A stretch of 64,000 nucleotides of DNA from AP-15 sp963775875 (lineage in GTDB: Bacteria; Pseudomonadota; Alphaproteobacteria; ATCC43930; CGMCC-115725), in contig CAVZKP010000029.1 in NCBI GenBank assembly GCA_963775875.1, forward strand, positions 1 through 64,000, in the 5' to 3' direction. Every line of letters starts with the position of its first letter. The stretch's first letter is position 1. Both the position numbers and the translations under genes were made by a program. The notes beneath the pieces are model-generated. The model saw only the letters and a list, made by a program, of their open reading frames with translations, did not search any database and was not told where the DNA came from. Shown here one piece after another: positions 18,920-27,568 of this stretch.

Positions 18920-21099
18920 ATCCCGACCGAGCGGGTCCGCTCCTGCTCGACCAGCAGTGAAATCCGGCGCAATTCGGGGCCGTCAATGATCTCCTCGAGA
19001 GTGCGGCTGAGACGCCGGCGCCAATTGGGATGTTCGTCGGTTGTGCCTGGCAGATTCGCCTGCTCGCTCTCGCCGATCACGTCCTCGAGTTGAACCAGCA
19101 TCAGCCTCGCTCGCGAGCAGGCGAGATAGCGCTGGATTGCGTCGCCGAGGTCAGGCGTATAGCTGGGTTCGCCCGCTTCGGAGAGGAACCGAACGAAATC
19201 TTCCGGCGCCAGCAGTCCCTCGGCCACCAGCGCTTGCAACAAAAGCCGCCGGTCACCGCTGCGCTCGGTCGTCTCGGCCGCCTCGGCATCCGCGTCCGGA
19301 TAAAGTCCCAGCCGCCGGCGCCAGGCGATGTCCCGGCCCAGCCAAAATCCTGCGATGGTGGCAAGATCGTGCGTCGCCCACGACGCGGCGGCAAGCGGCG
19401 GATACTCGCCTGGCGGCAGAAAGCCGCCGTCCCGACGCCGTTCGAACATCATGATCCGATATGACGACATATTGGCCGCATGCATGGTCTCGCGAAAGCC
19501 TTTCGGCACGGTGCCCAAATCCTCGCCGATCACCGCGCAGCCCTGGCGGCGGCTTTCGAGCGCGACAAGCCGCAAGAGATCGTCGAACGGATATTTTACA
19601 TAGCATCCATCAGTAGCCGCCATTCCGTTCGGTATCCAATAGAGGCGGTAGAGCGACATGACATGGTCGATCCGCAATACCCCGGCATGCTGCATATTGG
19701 CGCGCAGGCAGGCGACGAACGGGGCGAAAGCCTGCCGGCGCAGCACTAGCGGATTGACCGGCGCCAGACCCCAATTCTGTCCGGCGCGGCTCAGCAAGTC
19801 GGGGGGTGCGCCGATCGACGCGCGCGGCGCCACCAGTTCCTGATCGGCCCAGGCGTCGGCGCCGTTCGGGTCGGCGCCGACCGCGAGATCGCGATAGAGC
19901 CCGATTGCCAGCCCGGCCTGAAGCCCGGCCTCGGCCGCCGCGGCAAGCTGACGATTGGCCTCCCATTGTAGAAATTGAAAAAATTCGACCCGGTCGGCAT
20001 GCGCGGCGGCGAATTCGGCGATCTCGGCCGAGCGTGGATTGCGCATCGGCGCCGGCCAATTGCGCCATGAAAACCCGCGCTGCTGGCGGCAATAATGCTC
20101 ATGCAACAATTCGAAGATCGCGAAATCGAGCAGCTCCTGCCGGCCATCCCGTTGAAACTGGCGGAAGTTGCCGCCGAGCGCGGTCTGCGCCGTACCGTTG
20201 TCGCCAAGATCGGTCACCCGAAAGCGGCGCCACAGCGCCTCCAGCACCGGCCTTTTGCAGGCGGCGGCTGCACCGTAATCGATCAGTTCGGCCGAACGGG
20301 CGGCCCAACGTGTGGCGCCGAACCATTCGCTCGCGATCAGTGCCCGCACGAATTCGTCCTCGGCAAAGCCGGGTACGGCGGTCGGGTCTATATTCAGGTA
20401 ATCGAGCCGGGTCCGGCTCGACGGCGAATAGGGGCTGAAATGCCATGGCTCGGCGGCGAACCGAGCATGCAGCGGGTTGGAGCCGAGCACTGCGGCGCCG
20501 CCCGATCCCGCGGCGGCGGCGAGCGATGCGAGGTCGGTAAAGTCTCCGACGCCCCAATCACGAGCACTGCGCAGCCCGTATAGCTGGCAGGTCAGCCCCC
20601 AGCTGCGCGCATCCGGTCCGAGCCGAGGCGGCAGATGACACCGCGCCGGGGCGACGATCAGATCGAGCTGCGCCGCAATGCGGCCGACCTCCAGCGCCAG
20701 CCGGTGATAGCCGAGCGGCAAACCCACCGGCAGCGGCAGAGCGAAGCGCCCGTCCTCGGACATGGCTTCCGCTCTCACTCTGCCGACGCGCTCTTCGCCG
20801 CCTTCGAGACGACAGGTCCAGGCGATCTCGCGAGTTCCGGACGGAATGTACAAGGTCAGTTCGGGGCGTGCTGTTTCGGCGTGAACCAGATGCACCGGAT
20901 CGAGCCCGAGGGGTGCGGCGCGCTGCCGTTCGGCGATCTCGGCGGCCGCCTGCCTCGGATCGGCAGACAGCCCAAAGGCGGCGATCACCGCCAACAGGCT
21001 TTCGTCTGAGGCTTCGCGGGGTTGACCGAGGACGTCGGTATAGGCCGTCTCGATGCCGACAAGCCCGGCCAGGCGGACCAGCGCGGCGCGGTCGGTCAT
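18916..21099 (-). CDS. malQ: 4-alpha-glucanotransferase MalQ (GH77)
   Basis: Amylomaltase transfers maltodextrin segments between chains, turning short chains into ones long enough for TreY. The 727-residue protein has an N-terminal helical/beta extension as in the larger MalQ type, followed by the GH77 barrel with SPYSPSSRT, VLRIDHVMSL (nucleophile), VIGEDLGTVP (acid/base) and WATHDLATIAGFW (third carboxylate). Its start overlaps the treZ stop by four bases (ATGA) and its own stop overlaps the treY start likewise. Location inside the trehalose operon suggests it handles the short stubs left by GlgX. Confidence 0.95.
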   Translation of the reverse strand: MTDRAALVRLAGLVGIETAYTDVLGQPREASDESLLAVIAAFGLSADPRQAAAEIAERQRAAPLGLDPVHLVHAETARPELTLYIPSGTREIAWTCRLEGGEERVGRVRAEAMSEDGRFALPLPVGLPLGYHRLALEVGRIAAQLDLIVAPARCHLPPRLGPDARSWGLTCQLYGLRSARDWGVGDFTDLASLAAAAGSGGAAVLGSNPLHARFAAEPWHFSPYSPSSRTRLDYLNIDPTAVPGFAEDEFVRALIASEWFGATRWAARSAELIDYGAAAACKRPVLEALWRRFRVTDLGDNGTAQTALGGNFRQFQRDGRQELLDFAIFELLHEHYCRQQRGFSWRNWPAPMRNPRSAEIAEFAAAHADRVEFFQFLQWEANRQLAAAAEAGLQAGLAIGLYRDLAVGADPNGADAWADQELVAPRASIGAPPDLLSRAGQNWGLAPVNPLVLRRQAFAPFVACLRANMQHAGVLRIDHVMSLYRLYWIPNGMAATDGCYVKYPFDDLLRLVALESRRQGCAVIGEDLGTVPKGFRETMHAANMSSYRIMMFERRRDGGFLPPGEYPPLAAASWATHDLATIAGFWLGRDIAWRRRLGLYPDADAEAAETTERSGDRRLLLQALVAEGLLAPEDFVRFLSEAGEPSYTPDLGDAIQRYLACSRARLMLVQLEDVIGESEQANLPGTTDEHPNWRRRLSRTLEEIIDGPELRRISLLVEQERTRSVGI

Positions 21100-22907
21100 G
21101 TTAGCGCGGCCGGCGGCGACAACAAGAAACTGGCGCTGACCGGTGCGCCGGGGATGGCAGAGGTATAAATCAACCGCCCGCCGCTCGCTTCCGCCGGGAC
21201 CGCAATCGCCTTAGGGGCGAAATTGGCCACCAGCGTCAGCCGCGAATCGTCACGGAGACGCCACTCGACGATGAGCGCCAGCGGTCCCAGCACACGATAC
21301 CGGCCGGCGAAGGCGGGCATGCCGGGGAGCCGCGGTACGATCTCGCGCCGGCGGATCTCCAGCAACTTCCGATAGCGGGCGAGCCATCGGGCATGGCCTG
21401 CCTTTTCTGGTTCGCTCCAGTCGAGCCGGGACATCGCGAATGTTTCCGCTACCGTGGGGTCGGGGATGGCCATTCGCGCGGCCTCGTCGTGAAATTCGGG
21501 GAAATGGGCGAATTCACGGCGGCGTCCCTCGCGCACGGCGTCCGCCAGTTCCGGCTCGAAATCGCAGAAATATGCGAACGGCTGCTGGCTCGCCCATTCC
21601 TCGCCCATGAACAGCAGCGGGATTTGCGGCGACAGCAGCACGATCGCGGCGCCGGCATGCAATGCCGCTTCGCTGACATGCGTGGCGAGCCGTGTCCCGA
21701 ACGGGTGGTTGCCGATCTGGTCGTGGTTCTGCAGAAACGCGACGAAGGCGCTCGCCGGAAGCGCGGCCGATGGTTCACCGCGCGGCCTGCCGCCACGAAA
21801 CGCAGACGGCTCGCCTTGATAAGCAAAGCCCTCGGCCAGCGCGCGGCCGAGATGCCGGGCCGGATCGACGGCGTAATCCAGGTAAAACCCTGATGTCTCG
21901 CCAGTGATCAACACATGCAGAGCATGGTGCACATCGTCATTCCATTGCGCGCTGAAATGCCCGCTCCGGCCCTTGGACCGCGAAAGGCGGCGGGCCTCGT
22001 TTCGATCATTTTCGAGCACCAGATGAATGTCTCGATCTTTGATACGGCGCCGCACGGTGTCGCCTATCTCATCAATGACGTCAGGAATATCATCGTCGAA
22101 TATTGCGTGGATCGCATCGAGACGCAATCCGTCCAAATGGAACTCTTCGAGCCAATAGAGCGCGTTGTCGATAAAGAAATCGCGCACTACACGGCTTCTC
22201 GGCCCACTAAAAGCAAGGGCGGCGCCCCACGGCGTATGGTGCCGCTCGGTAAAGAAATCTGGCGCAATCGCCGGCAGATAATTCCCCTCAGGGCCAAAAT
22301 GATTGTAGACGACATCGAGCAGGATCGCGAGACCGCGGGCGTGACAAGCCTCGACGAGCGACTTCAGATCCTCCGGCCGACCGTAACGCGACGACGGGGC
22401 GTAGGGAAAGACCCCGTCATAGCCCCAGTTGCAACCGCCGGGAAACTCGGCGATCGGCATCAACTCGACCGCGGTCACCCCGAGCCGGCAAAGGTGATCG
22501 AGATGCCGTGCAGCTCCGGCGAAATCGCCGGTTTCAGAAAATGTGCCGAGGTGCAACTCGTAAAGCACAATCTCTTCCCATCGCCGGCCGCGCCAGCCGA
22601 GATCATTCCAATCGTAAGCCCGCGGATCGACCACCTCGCTCGGACCATGCACTCCCTCCGGTTGATAGCTCGAAGCGGGATCGGGAACGCCTTTGCCGTC
22701 GATGAGATAGCGATACCGCGTGCCGGGACCGGCAAGCGCGGTCGTCAGCGCGAACCAGCCTTCGCCCTCTCGATTCATCGGCGCCGCGCTCTGGCTCGGT
22801 CCTTCGAGTTGCAGCGACACGGATTCGGCGCGGGGCGCCCACAACCGGAAGCGGACACCACCGGTCAGCGGTTCGGCGCCGAAAGGCCTCTCATACCAGC
22901 GGTGCAT
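21096..22907 (-). CDS. treZ: Maltooligosyltrehalose trehalohydrolase TreZ
   Basis: Cleaves the terminal trehalose unit from the TreY product. The 603-residue protein begins with an N-terminal E-set domain (FGAEPLTGGVRFRLWAPRA), then the GH13 barrel: VVYNHFGPEGNY, LDGLRLDAIHAI with the nucleophile, LVLENDRNEA with the acid, and FLQNHDQIGNHPFG, all typical of TreZ. ATG 22907 is chosen because GGGGGAGAG precedes it and it starts right at the domain; the frame opens further upstream only inside glgX. The start overlaps the glgX 3' end by 17 bases. Confidence 0.96.
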   Translation of the reverse strand: MHRWYERPFGAEPLTGGVRFRLWAPRAESVSLQLEGPSQSAAPMNREGEGWFALTTALAGPGTRYRYLIDGKGVPDPASSYQPEGVHGPSEVVDPRAYDWNDLGWRGRRWEEIVLYELHLGTFSETGDFAGAARHLDHLCRLGVTAVELMPIAEFPGGCNWGYDGVFPYAPSSRYGRPEDLKSLVEACHARGLAILLDVVYNHFGPEGNYLPAIAPDFFTERHHTPWGAALAFSGPRSRVVRDFFIDNALYWLEEFHLDGLRLDAIHAIFDDDIPDVIDEIGDTVRRRIKDRDIHLVLENDRNEARRLSRSKGRSGHFSAQWNDDVHHALHVLITGETSGFYLDYAVDPARHLGRALAEGFAYQGEPSAFRGGRPRGEPSAALPASAFVAFLQNHDQIGNHPFGTRLATHVSEAALHAGAAIVLLSPQIPLLFMGEEWASQQPFAYFCDFEPELADAVREGRRREFAHFPEFHDEAARMAIPDPTVAETFAMSRLDWSEPEKAGHARWLARYRKLLEIRRREIVPRLPGMPAFAGRYRVLGPLALIVEWRLRDDSRLTLVANFAPKAIAVPAEASGGRLIYTSAIPGAPVSASFLLSPPAALT

Positions 22908-25155
22908 CGGGCTCTCCCCCCTCCGCCGCGGCACCTCCCTCCGCATCATAAAATCCACGTCGCCGGTCATCCTGCAGCGGGTCGGCAATCTCGCGGGCAA
23001 GCTGCGCTTTCTCCGGCAATTCCGGGCGAGGCGCCCGGTTGATGAACAAGGCAAAGGAGTGAGGCTGCAGCCGGTACACCTCGCCGGGCGCGTAGAGCCG
23101 GCGATCGACCACCCGTCCGGTCGGCTTGGCAGTGTCGACCAACGGCTGCCACGACATCGGCGCGGCCAGATCCGGGATGCAGAAATCGAGATCGCCGTAA
23201 TAGGCGTTCATCATCACCAAAAAACTCTCGTCGATATCGCGCTGGCCGCCCGGCGTGAAAAATTCCCCGGCGGCGCCGCTCAGCACATAGCCGAGCGATA
23301 GGGCAACCGGGTTACCCCAGTCTTCGTCCGTTGCCTCTCTCCCGGACGGGGTGACCCAGGTGATGTCCTTGACCCCAGCCTCGGAGAGCACCTCGCCGCG
23401 TAGAAAACGGGGGCGCGAAAAGACCCGATGGTTGCGGCGCAGATGGATCAGATAGCTGACAAATCGGCCCGTCTCCTGGTCTTCGGGCCTGATCTTCGCC
23501 CAATCGGTCCAGGAAATTTCATTGTCCTGGCAATAGGCATTGTTGTTGCCCTGCTGGGTACGCCCAATCTCGTCGCCGGCGAGCAACATCGGCACCCCGA
23601 GCGACAACAGCAAACTCGCCAGCATGTTGCGCTTTTGCCGATCGCGCAATGAAACGATCGCCGGGTCGTCGGATGGGCCCTCGACCCCGCAATTCCAGCT
23701 GAGGTTCGCGTCGATGCCGTCGCGGCCATCTTCGCCATTCTTTTCATTGTGCTTGTCGTTGTAACTGACCAGATCCTGCAAGGTGAACCCGTCATGCGCA
23801 GTAATAAAATTGATGCTGGCCCAAGGCCGCCGCCCGCGGTAACCGAAAATATCGGACGAGCCGGCGATGCGTGAGGCTACATCGGCGACCACGCCTTGAT
23901 CGCCCTTCCAAAACCGTCTCAGGGTGTCACGGTATTGCGCATTCCACTCCGCCCATCCCGGCGGAAAATTGCCGAGTTGATAACCATAGGGGCCAAGGTC
24001 CCAAGGTTCGGCGATCAGCTTGAGCCCGGCCATGACCGGGTCCTGGCGAACCGCGTCGAAAAACGCGCTGCCCTGCCCGTAATCGCCGTTCTCGCGGGCG
24101 AGCGTGGTGCACAGATCGAAGCGGAAGCCGTCGACATGCATTTCCGTGGCCCAATAGCGCAGCGAATCCATCACCAGTTCCAACACCCTCGGATGGTCGA
24201 GGTTCAGCGTATTGCCGGTGCCAGTGAAGTCCTGGTAAAAGCGCGGATCGGTGTCGAGCCGATAATATGATGCATTGTCGATGCCACGAAACGACAGGGT
24301 TGGGCCAAGATGGTTGCCCTCGCCGCTGTGGTTGTAGACGACATCGAGCAAGACCTCGATCCCGGCATCGTGCAGGCGTCTGACCGTCGTCTTGAAATCG
24401 GCAATCGAGCCGGTCGCCAGTAGGCGTGGGTCCGGCGCGAAGAAGCCGATCGTGTTGTAGCCCCAATAATTCGCCAGCCCGCGATCGACCAGCTGGCGGT
24501 CGTCGACCGTGGCATGAATCGGCAGCAATTCGACCGCGGTGACCCCGAGGCCGACGAGGTAGTCGATCATCGCCGGCGAGGAGAGCCCGGCGAAGGTGCC
24601 GCGATGCTCCAAATCTACGCCGGGATGAATCATTGTGATTCCCCGAACGTTCAATTCGAAAATTACCGTCTCCTCCCAGGGGGTCTGCGGACGGTGCTCT
24701 TCATCCCAGGTAAAGGCCGGTTCGATGACCCGGCATTTGGGGATGTAGCGCGAATTGTCACGTCGATCGATCGCCAAATCCTCACGCGGGCCACCGAGAC
24801 GATAGCCAAAATCGGCATCGGCCCAGCGTAGCCGGCCGTGCAGCGACCTCGCATAAGGATCGATCAGCAATTTATTCGGATTGAAACGATGTCCATTGGC
24901 CGGATCGTATGGTCCATGGACCCGATAGCCGTAGAGCAGGTCGGGGCGCGCATCCGGCAGATAGACGTGCCAGACCTCGTCGGTGTATTCGGGCAAGACA
25001 ATTCGCGCCTCTTCGCGCAAACCGGCGCGGTCGAACAGGCATAGTTCGACTTTTTCCGCATGGGCCGAAAACAGCGCGAAATTGACCCCTTTTCCATCCC
25101 AGGTTGCACCCAGCGGATAGGGACGTCCCGGCCATACCTTCCTCGGCGACGCCAC
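22891..25155 (-). CDS. glgX: Glycogen debranching enzyme GlgX
   Basis: An isoamylase-type GH13 enzyme that hydrolyses alpha-1,6 branches of glycogen or limit dextrin. It has 754 residues: N-terminal CBM48-like domain (PLGATWDGKGVNFALFSA), then the barrel with VVYNHSGEGNHLGPT, MHVDGFRFDLC (nucleophile), LIAEPWDLGPYGYQLG (acid) and FITAHDGFTLQDLVSYNDKH (third carboxylate), all GlgX/TreX type. It begins at GTG 25155 after a 94-base gap from glgB, the only real gap inside the operon. In archaeal and actinobacterial systems TreX-TreY-TreZ form one pathway; this gene completes that trio. Confidence 0.96.
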   Translation of the reverse strand: MASPRKVWPGRPYPLGATWDGKGVNFALFSAHAEKVELCLFDRAGLREEARIVLPEYTDEVWHVYLPDARPDLLYGYRVHGPYDPANGHRFNPNKLLIDPYARSLHGRLRWADADFGYRLGGPREDLAIDRRDNSRYIPKCRVIEPAFTWDEEHRPQTPWEETVIFELNVRGITMIHPGVDLEHRGTFAGLSSPAMIDYLVGLGVTAVELLPIHATVDDRQLVDRGLANYWGYNTIGFFAPDPRLLATGSIADFKTTVRRLHDAGIEVLLDVVYNHSGEGNHLGPTLSFRGIDNASYYRLDTDPRFYQDFTGTGNTLNLDHPRVLELVMDSLRYWATEMHVDGFRFDLCTTLARENGDYGQGSAFFDAVRQDPVMAGLKLIAEPWDLGPYGYQLGNFPPGWAEWNAQYRDTLRRFWKGDQGVVADVASRIAGSSDIFGYRGRRPWASINFITAHDGFTLQDLVSYNDKHNEKNGEDGRDGIDANLSWNCGVEGPSDDPAIVSLRDRQKRNMLASLLLSLGVPMLLAGDEIGRTQQGNNNAYCQDNEISWTDWAKIRPEDQETGRFVSYLIHLRRNHRVFSRPRFLRGEVLSEAGVKDITWVTPSGREATDEDWGNPVALSLGYVLSGAAGEFFTPGGQRDIDESFLVMMNAYYGDLDFCIPDLAAPMSWQPLVDTAKPTGRVVDRRLYAPGEVYRLQPHSFALFINRAPRPELPEKAQLAREIADPLQDDRRRGFYDAEGGAAAEGGEPDAPLV

Positions 25156-25249
25156 TTGCCCTCAGCGCGTCGGATGGCAATATGGTGCCGCGCGGCCGAA
25201 AGCCGAAGCCGGCGACCCAATGCGGTCAGTCGAGCCGGGCAATTGGCCG

Positions 25250-27568
25250 CTAATCCGCGGTGAAGATCAGTACGCCGAGCGGCGGCAGCCGCAGACGAAT
25301 CGCGTGCTGATGGCCGTGCATCGGATGCGGTTCAGAGTGCACCTCTCCGGCGTTGCCGACACCGCTGCCGCCGTAATCGACGGCATCGGTGTTGATACGC
25401 TCGCGATAGCGGCCGGGCCGGGGAACCCCGATCCAATAATCCTCGCGCGGCACCGGGGTAAAGTTGCACACGACGATCGCCAGCTCGTGTGGGTCGTGGC
25501 CGCGGCGCTGGTAGGAGACAACGCTCTCCGCCGCATTGGCCACATCGATCCACGCGAAGCCGTCCGGGTCGCAATCGAGCCGGTGCAATGCCGGCGTATC
25601 GCGATAGACCCGATTCAGATCGCGCACAACCCGTCTCACTCCCTCGTGCAGCGGATCGCCGAGGAGCTGCCAGTCGAGACCGATATCGTGATTCCACTCG
25701 CGTTCCTGCGCGAACTCGTCACCCATGAACATCAGTTTCTTGCCGGGGTGGGTCCACATAAAGGCGAAATAGGCGCGCAGATTGGCGAAACGCTGCCATT
25801 CGTCGCCCGGCATCTTGGCAATCAGCGATCCCTTGCCGTGCACGACTTCGTCGTGACTTAGCGGCAATATGAAATTCTCATGATAGGCATAGAGCAGCCC
25901 AAAGCTGAGGTCGTTATGGCGATATTTGCGGTAGATCGGGTCGGTCGCCATATAGCGCAGCGTATCGTGCATCCAACCCAAGTTCCACTTGTAGCCGAAG
26001 CCGAGCCCGCCGACATAGGTCGGTCGCGACACCATCGGCCAGGCGGTCAATTCCTCGGCGGCCGAGGTCGCGCCGTTCGCCTCGCCAAAGATCAGCTCGT
26101 TCATCCGCCGCAGAAAGGCGATCGCCTCGAGGTTCTCCCGGCCGCCGAAAGCGTTCGGGATCCATTCGCCCGCCGGGCGGCTGTAGTCGAGATACAGCAT
26201 CGAGGCGACAGCATCGACGCGGATGCCGTCGATGTGAAATTCGCGCAGCCAATAAAGCGCGCTCGACAGCAGAAAGTTGGCGACCTCGCGCCGGCCGTAA
26301 TTGTAGATCAGCGTGTTCCAGTCGCGGTGAAAACCCTGACGCGGGTCGGCATGCTCGTAAAGTGCCGTACCGTCGAAGCGGCCGAGCCCGTGCGGGTCGT
26401 TCGGGAAATGACCGGGGACCCAGTCGAGGAGCACGCCGATCCCCGCCTGATGGCAAGCCTCGACCAGCGCCCGGAAATCGTCGGGAGCCCCATAGCGGCT
26501 GGTAGGGGCGAACAGCGACACCGGTTGATACCCCCACGAACCGTCGAATGGATATTCCATGATCGGCATGATCTCGATATGGGTGAACCCCATCTCGACG
26601 ACGTAGGGGACGAGCTGGCCTGCCAGCTCGCGATAACTCAGGTACCGTCCATTTTCGGCGAGGTTGCGGCGCCAGGAGCCCAAATGGACTTCATAAATCG
26701 CCAACGGGGCCTCGCGATCGTTGTGCCGCCAGCGCTCGGCCACCCACGTCCCGTCGTGCCAGACATGACGCGAGGGATCGGCCACGATCGATGCCGTGCC
26801 CGGCGGTCTCTCGGTCCGCTCGGCATGCGGATCGGCCTTTAGCGGCAGCAGCTCACCATCCGGGCCATGTATCTGATATTTGTAAAGATGGCCGGGGCGC
26901 AGGCCCGGCACGAAGAGTTCCCAAAATCCGCTGGGGCCGCGCCGCCGCATCGGCATCCGCCTGCCGTCCCAGGCATTGAAATCGCCGACGACGCTGACCG
27001 CTTGCGCGTTGGGCGCCCAAACAGCAAAGGCCACGCCTTCAACGCCCTCATGTTCCAACGAATGGGCGCCGAGCTTGCGGTAGCTTGCCAGATGGTTGCC
27101 CTCGGCGAGGAGATGGAGATCAAGCTCGCCCAGCACCGGAGAGAAGCGGTAGATGTCGTCGATCTCGCGCATAATGCCGCCGCCCGAGATTCGCAGCCGG
27201 TACCGAAACGGCTCCTGCCGGTCGGGGATCTCGGCAACAAAAAAACCTTCGCGATGAACCCGCCTGCCCTCGGCCACGACGGTGCCGGTGGCGCTGTCGA
27301 GCACCGCCATTTGCTGCGCCGCCGGCAATATCGCCCGCACGCAAATTCCGGTGTTCGTCTTATGCAATCCGAGGAATGCGAACGGATCGCCGTGGCGCGC
27401 CGCGACAATGGCCTCGATCTCAGGATCGGGGCGGTTCGGCTCGGGCCGATCTGGCTCAACCGGCCCCGGCTCGGGTGGTTCCGGCCCGAGGCGCTCTGCC
27501 GTTGCCGGATGCTCCTCCGGCGCGAGCCGTTCCGGCCTCGGACCCGGCGAGTTAGGGCGCTTCGCCAC
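25250..27568 (-). CDS. glgB: 1,4-alpha-glucan branching enzyme GlgB
   Basis: Introduces alpha-1,6 branches into linear alpha-1,4 glucan. The 772-residue protein has a Pro/Glu-rich N-terminal tail (residues about 15-48, EPPEPGPVEP pattern), two N-terminal beta domains (N1 HGDPFAFLGLHKT; CBM48 FAVWAPNAQAVSVVGDFNAWDG), then the GH13 barrel with FHIDGIRVDAVASMLYLDYSR, EELTAWPMVSRP and LPLSHDEVVHGKGSL, the three catalytic regions of GlgB. It begins at GTG 27568, overlapping the treS-mak stop by 17 bases. In the GlgE pathway it branches the polymer made by GlgE, giving new ends for extension. The acidic tail is unusual but of unknown effect. Confidence 0.96.
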   Translation of the reverse strand: MAKRPNSPGPRPERLAPEEHPATAERLGPEPPEPGPVEPDRPEPNRPDPEIEAIVAARHGDPFAFLGLHKTNTGICVRAILPAAQQMAVLDSATGTVVAEGRRVHREGFFVAEIPDRQEPFRYRLRISGGGIMREIDDIYRFSPVLGELDLHLLAEGNHLASYRKLGAHSLEHEGVEGVAFAVWAPNAQAVSVVGDFNAWDGRRMPMRRRGPSGFWELFVPGLRPGHLYKYQIHGPDGELLPLKADPHAERTERPPGTASIVADPSRHVWHDGTWVAERWRHNDREAPLAIYEVHLGSWRRNLAENGRYLSYRELAGQLVPYVVEMGFTHIEIMPIMEYPFDGSWGYQPVSLFAPTSRYGAPDDFRALVEACHQAGIGVLLDWVPGHFPNDPHGLGRFDGTALYEHADPRQGFHRDWNTLIYNYGRREVANFLLSSALYWLREFHIDGIRVDAVASMLYLDYSRPAGEWIPNAFGGRENLEAIAFLRRMNELIFGEANGATSAAEELTAWPMVSRPTYVGGLGFGYKWNLGWMHDTLRYMATDPIYRKYRHNDLSFGLLYAYHENFILPLSHDEVVHGKGSLIAKMPGDEWQRFANLRAYFAFMWTHPGKKLMFMGDEFAQEREWNHDIGLDWQLLGDPLHEGVRRVVRDLNRVYRDTPALHRLDCDPDGFAWIDVANAAESVVSYQRRGHDPHELAIVVCNFTPVPREDYWIGVPRPGRYRERINTDAVDYGGSGVGNAGEVHSEPHPMHGHQHAIRLRLPPLGVLIFTAD

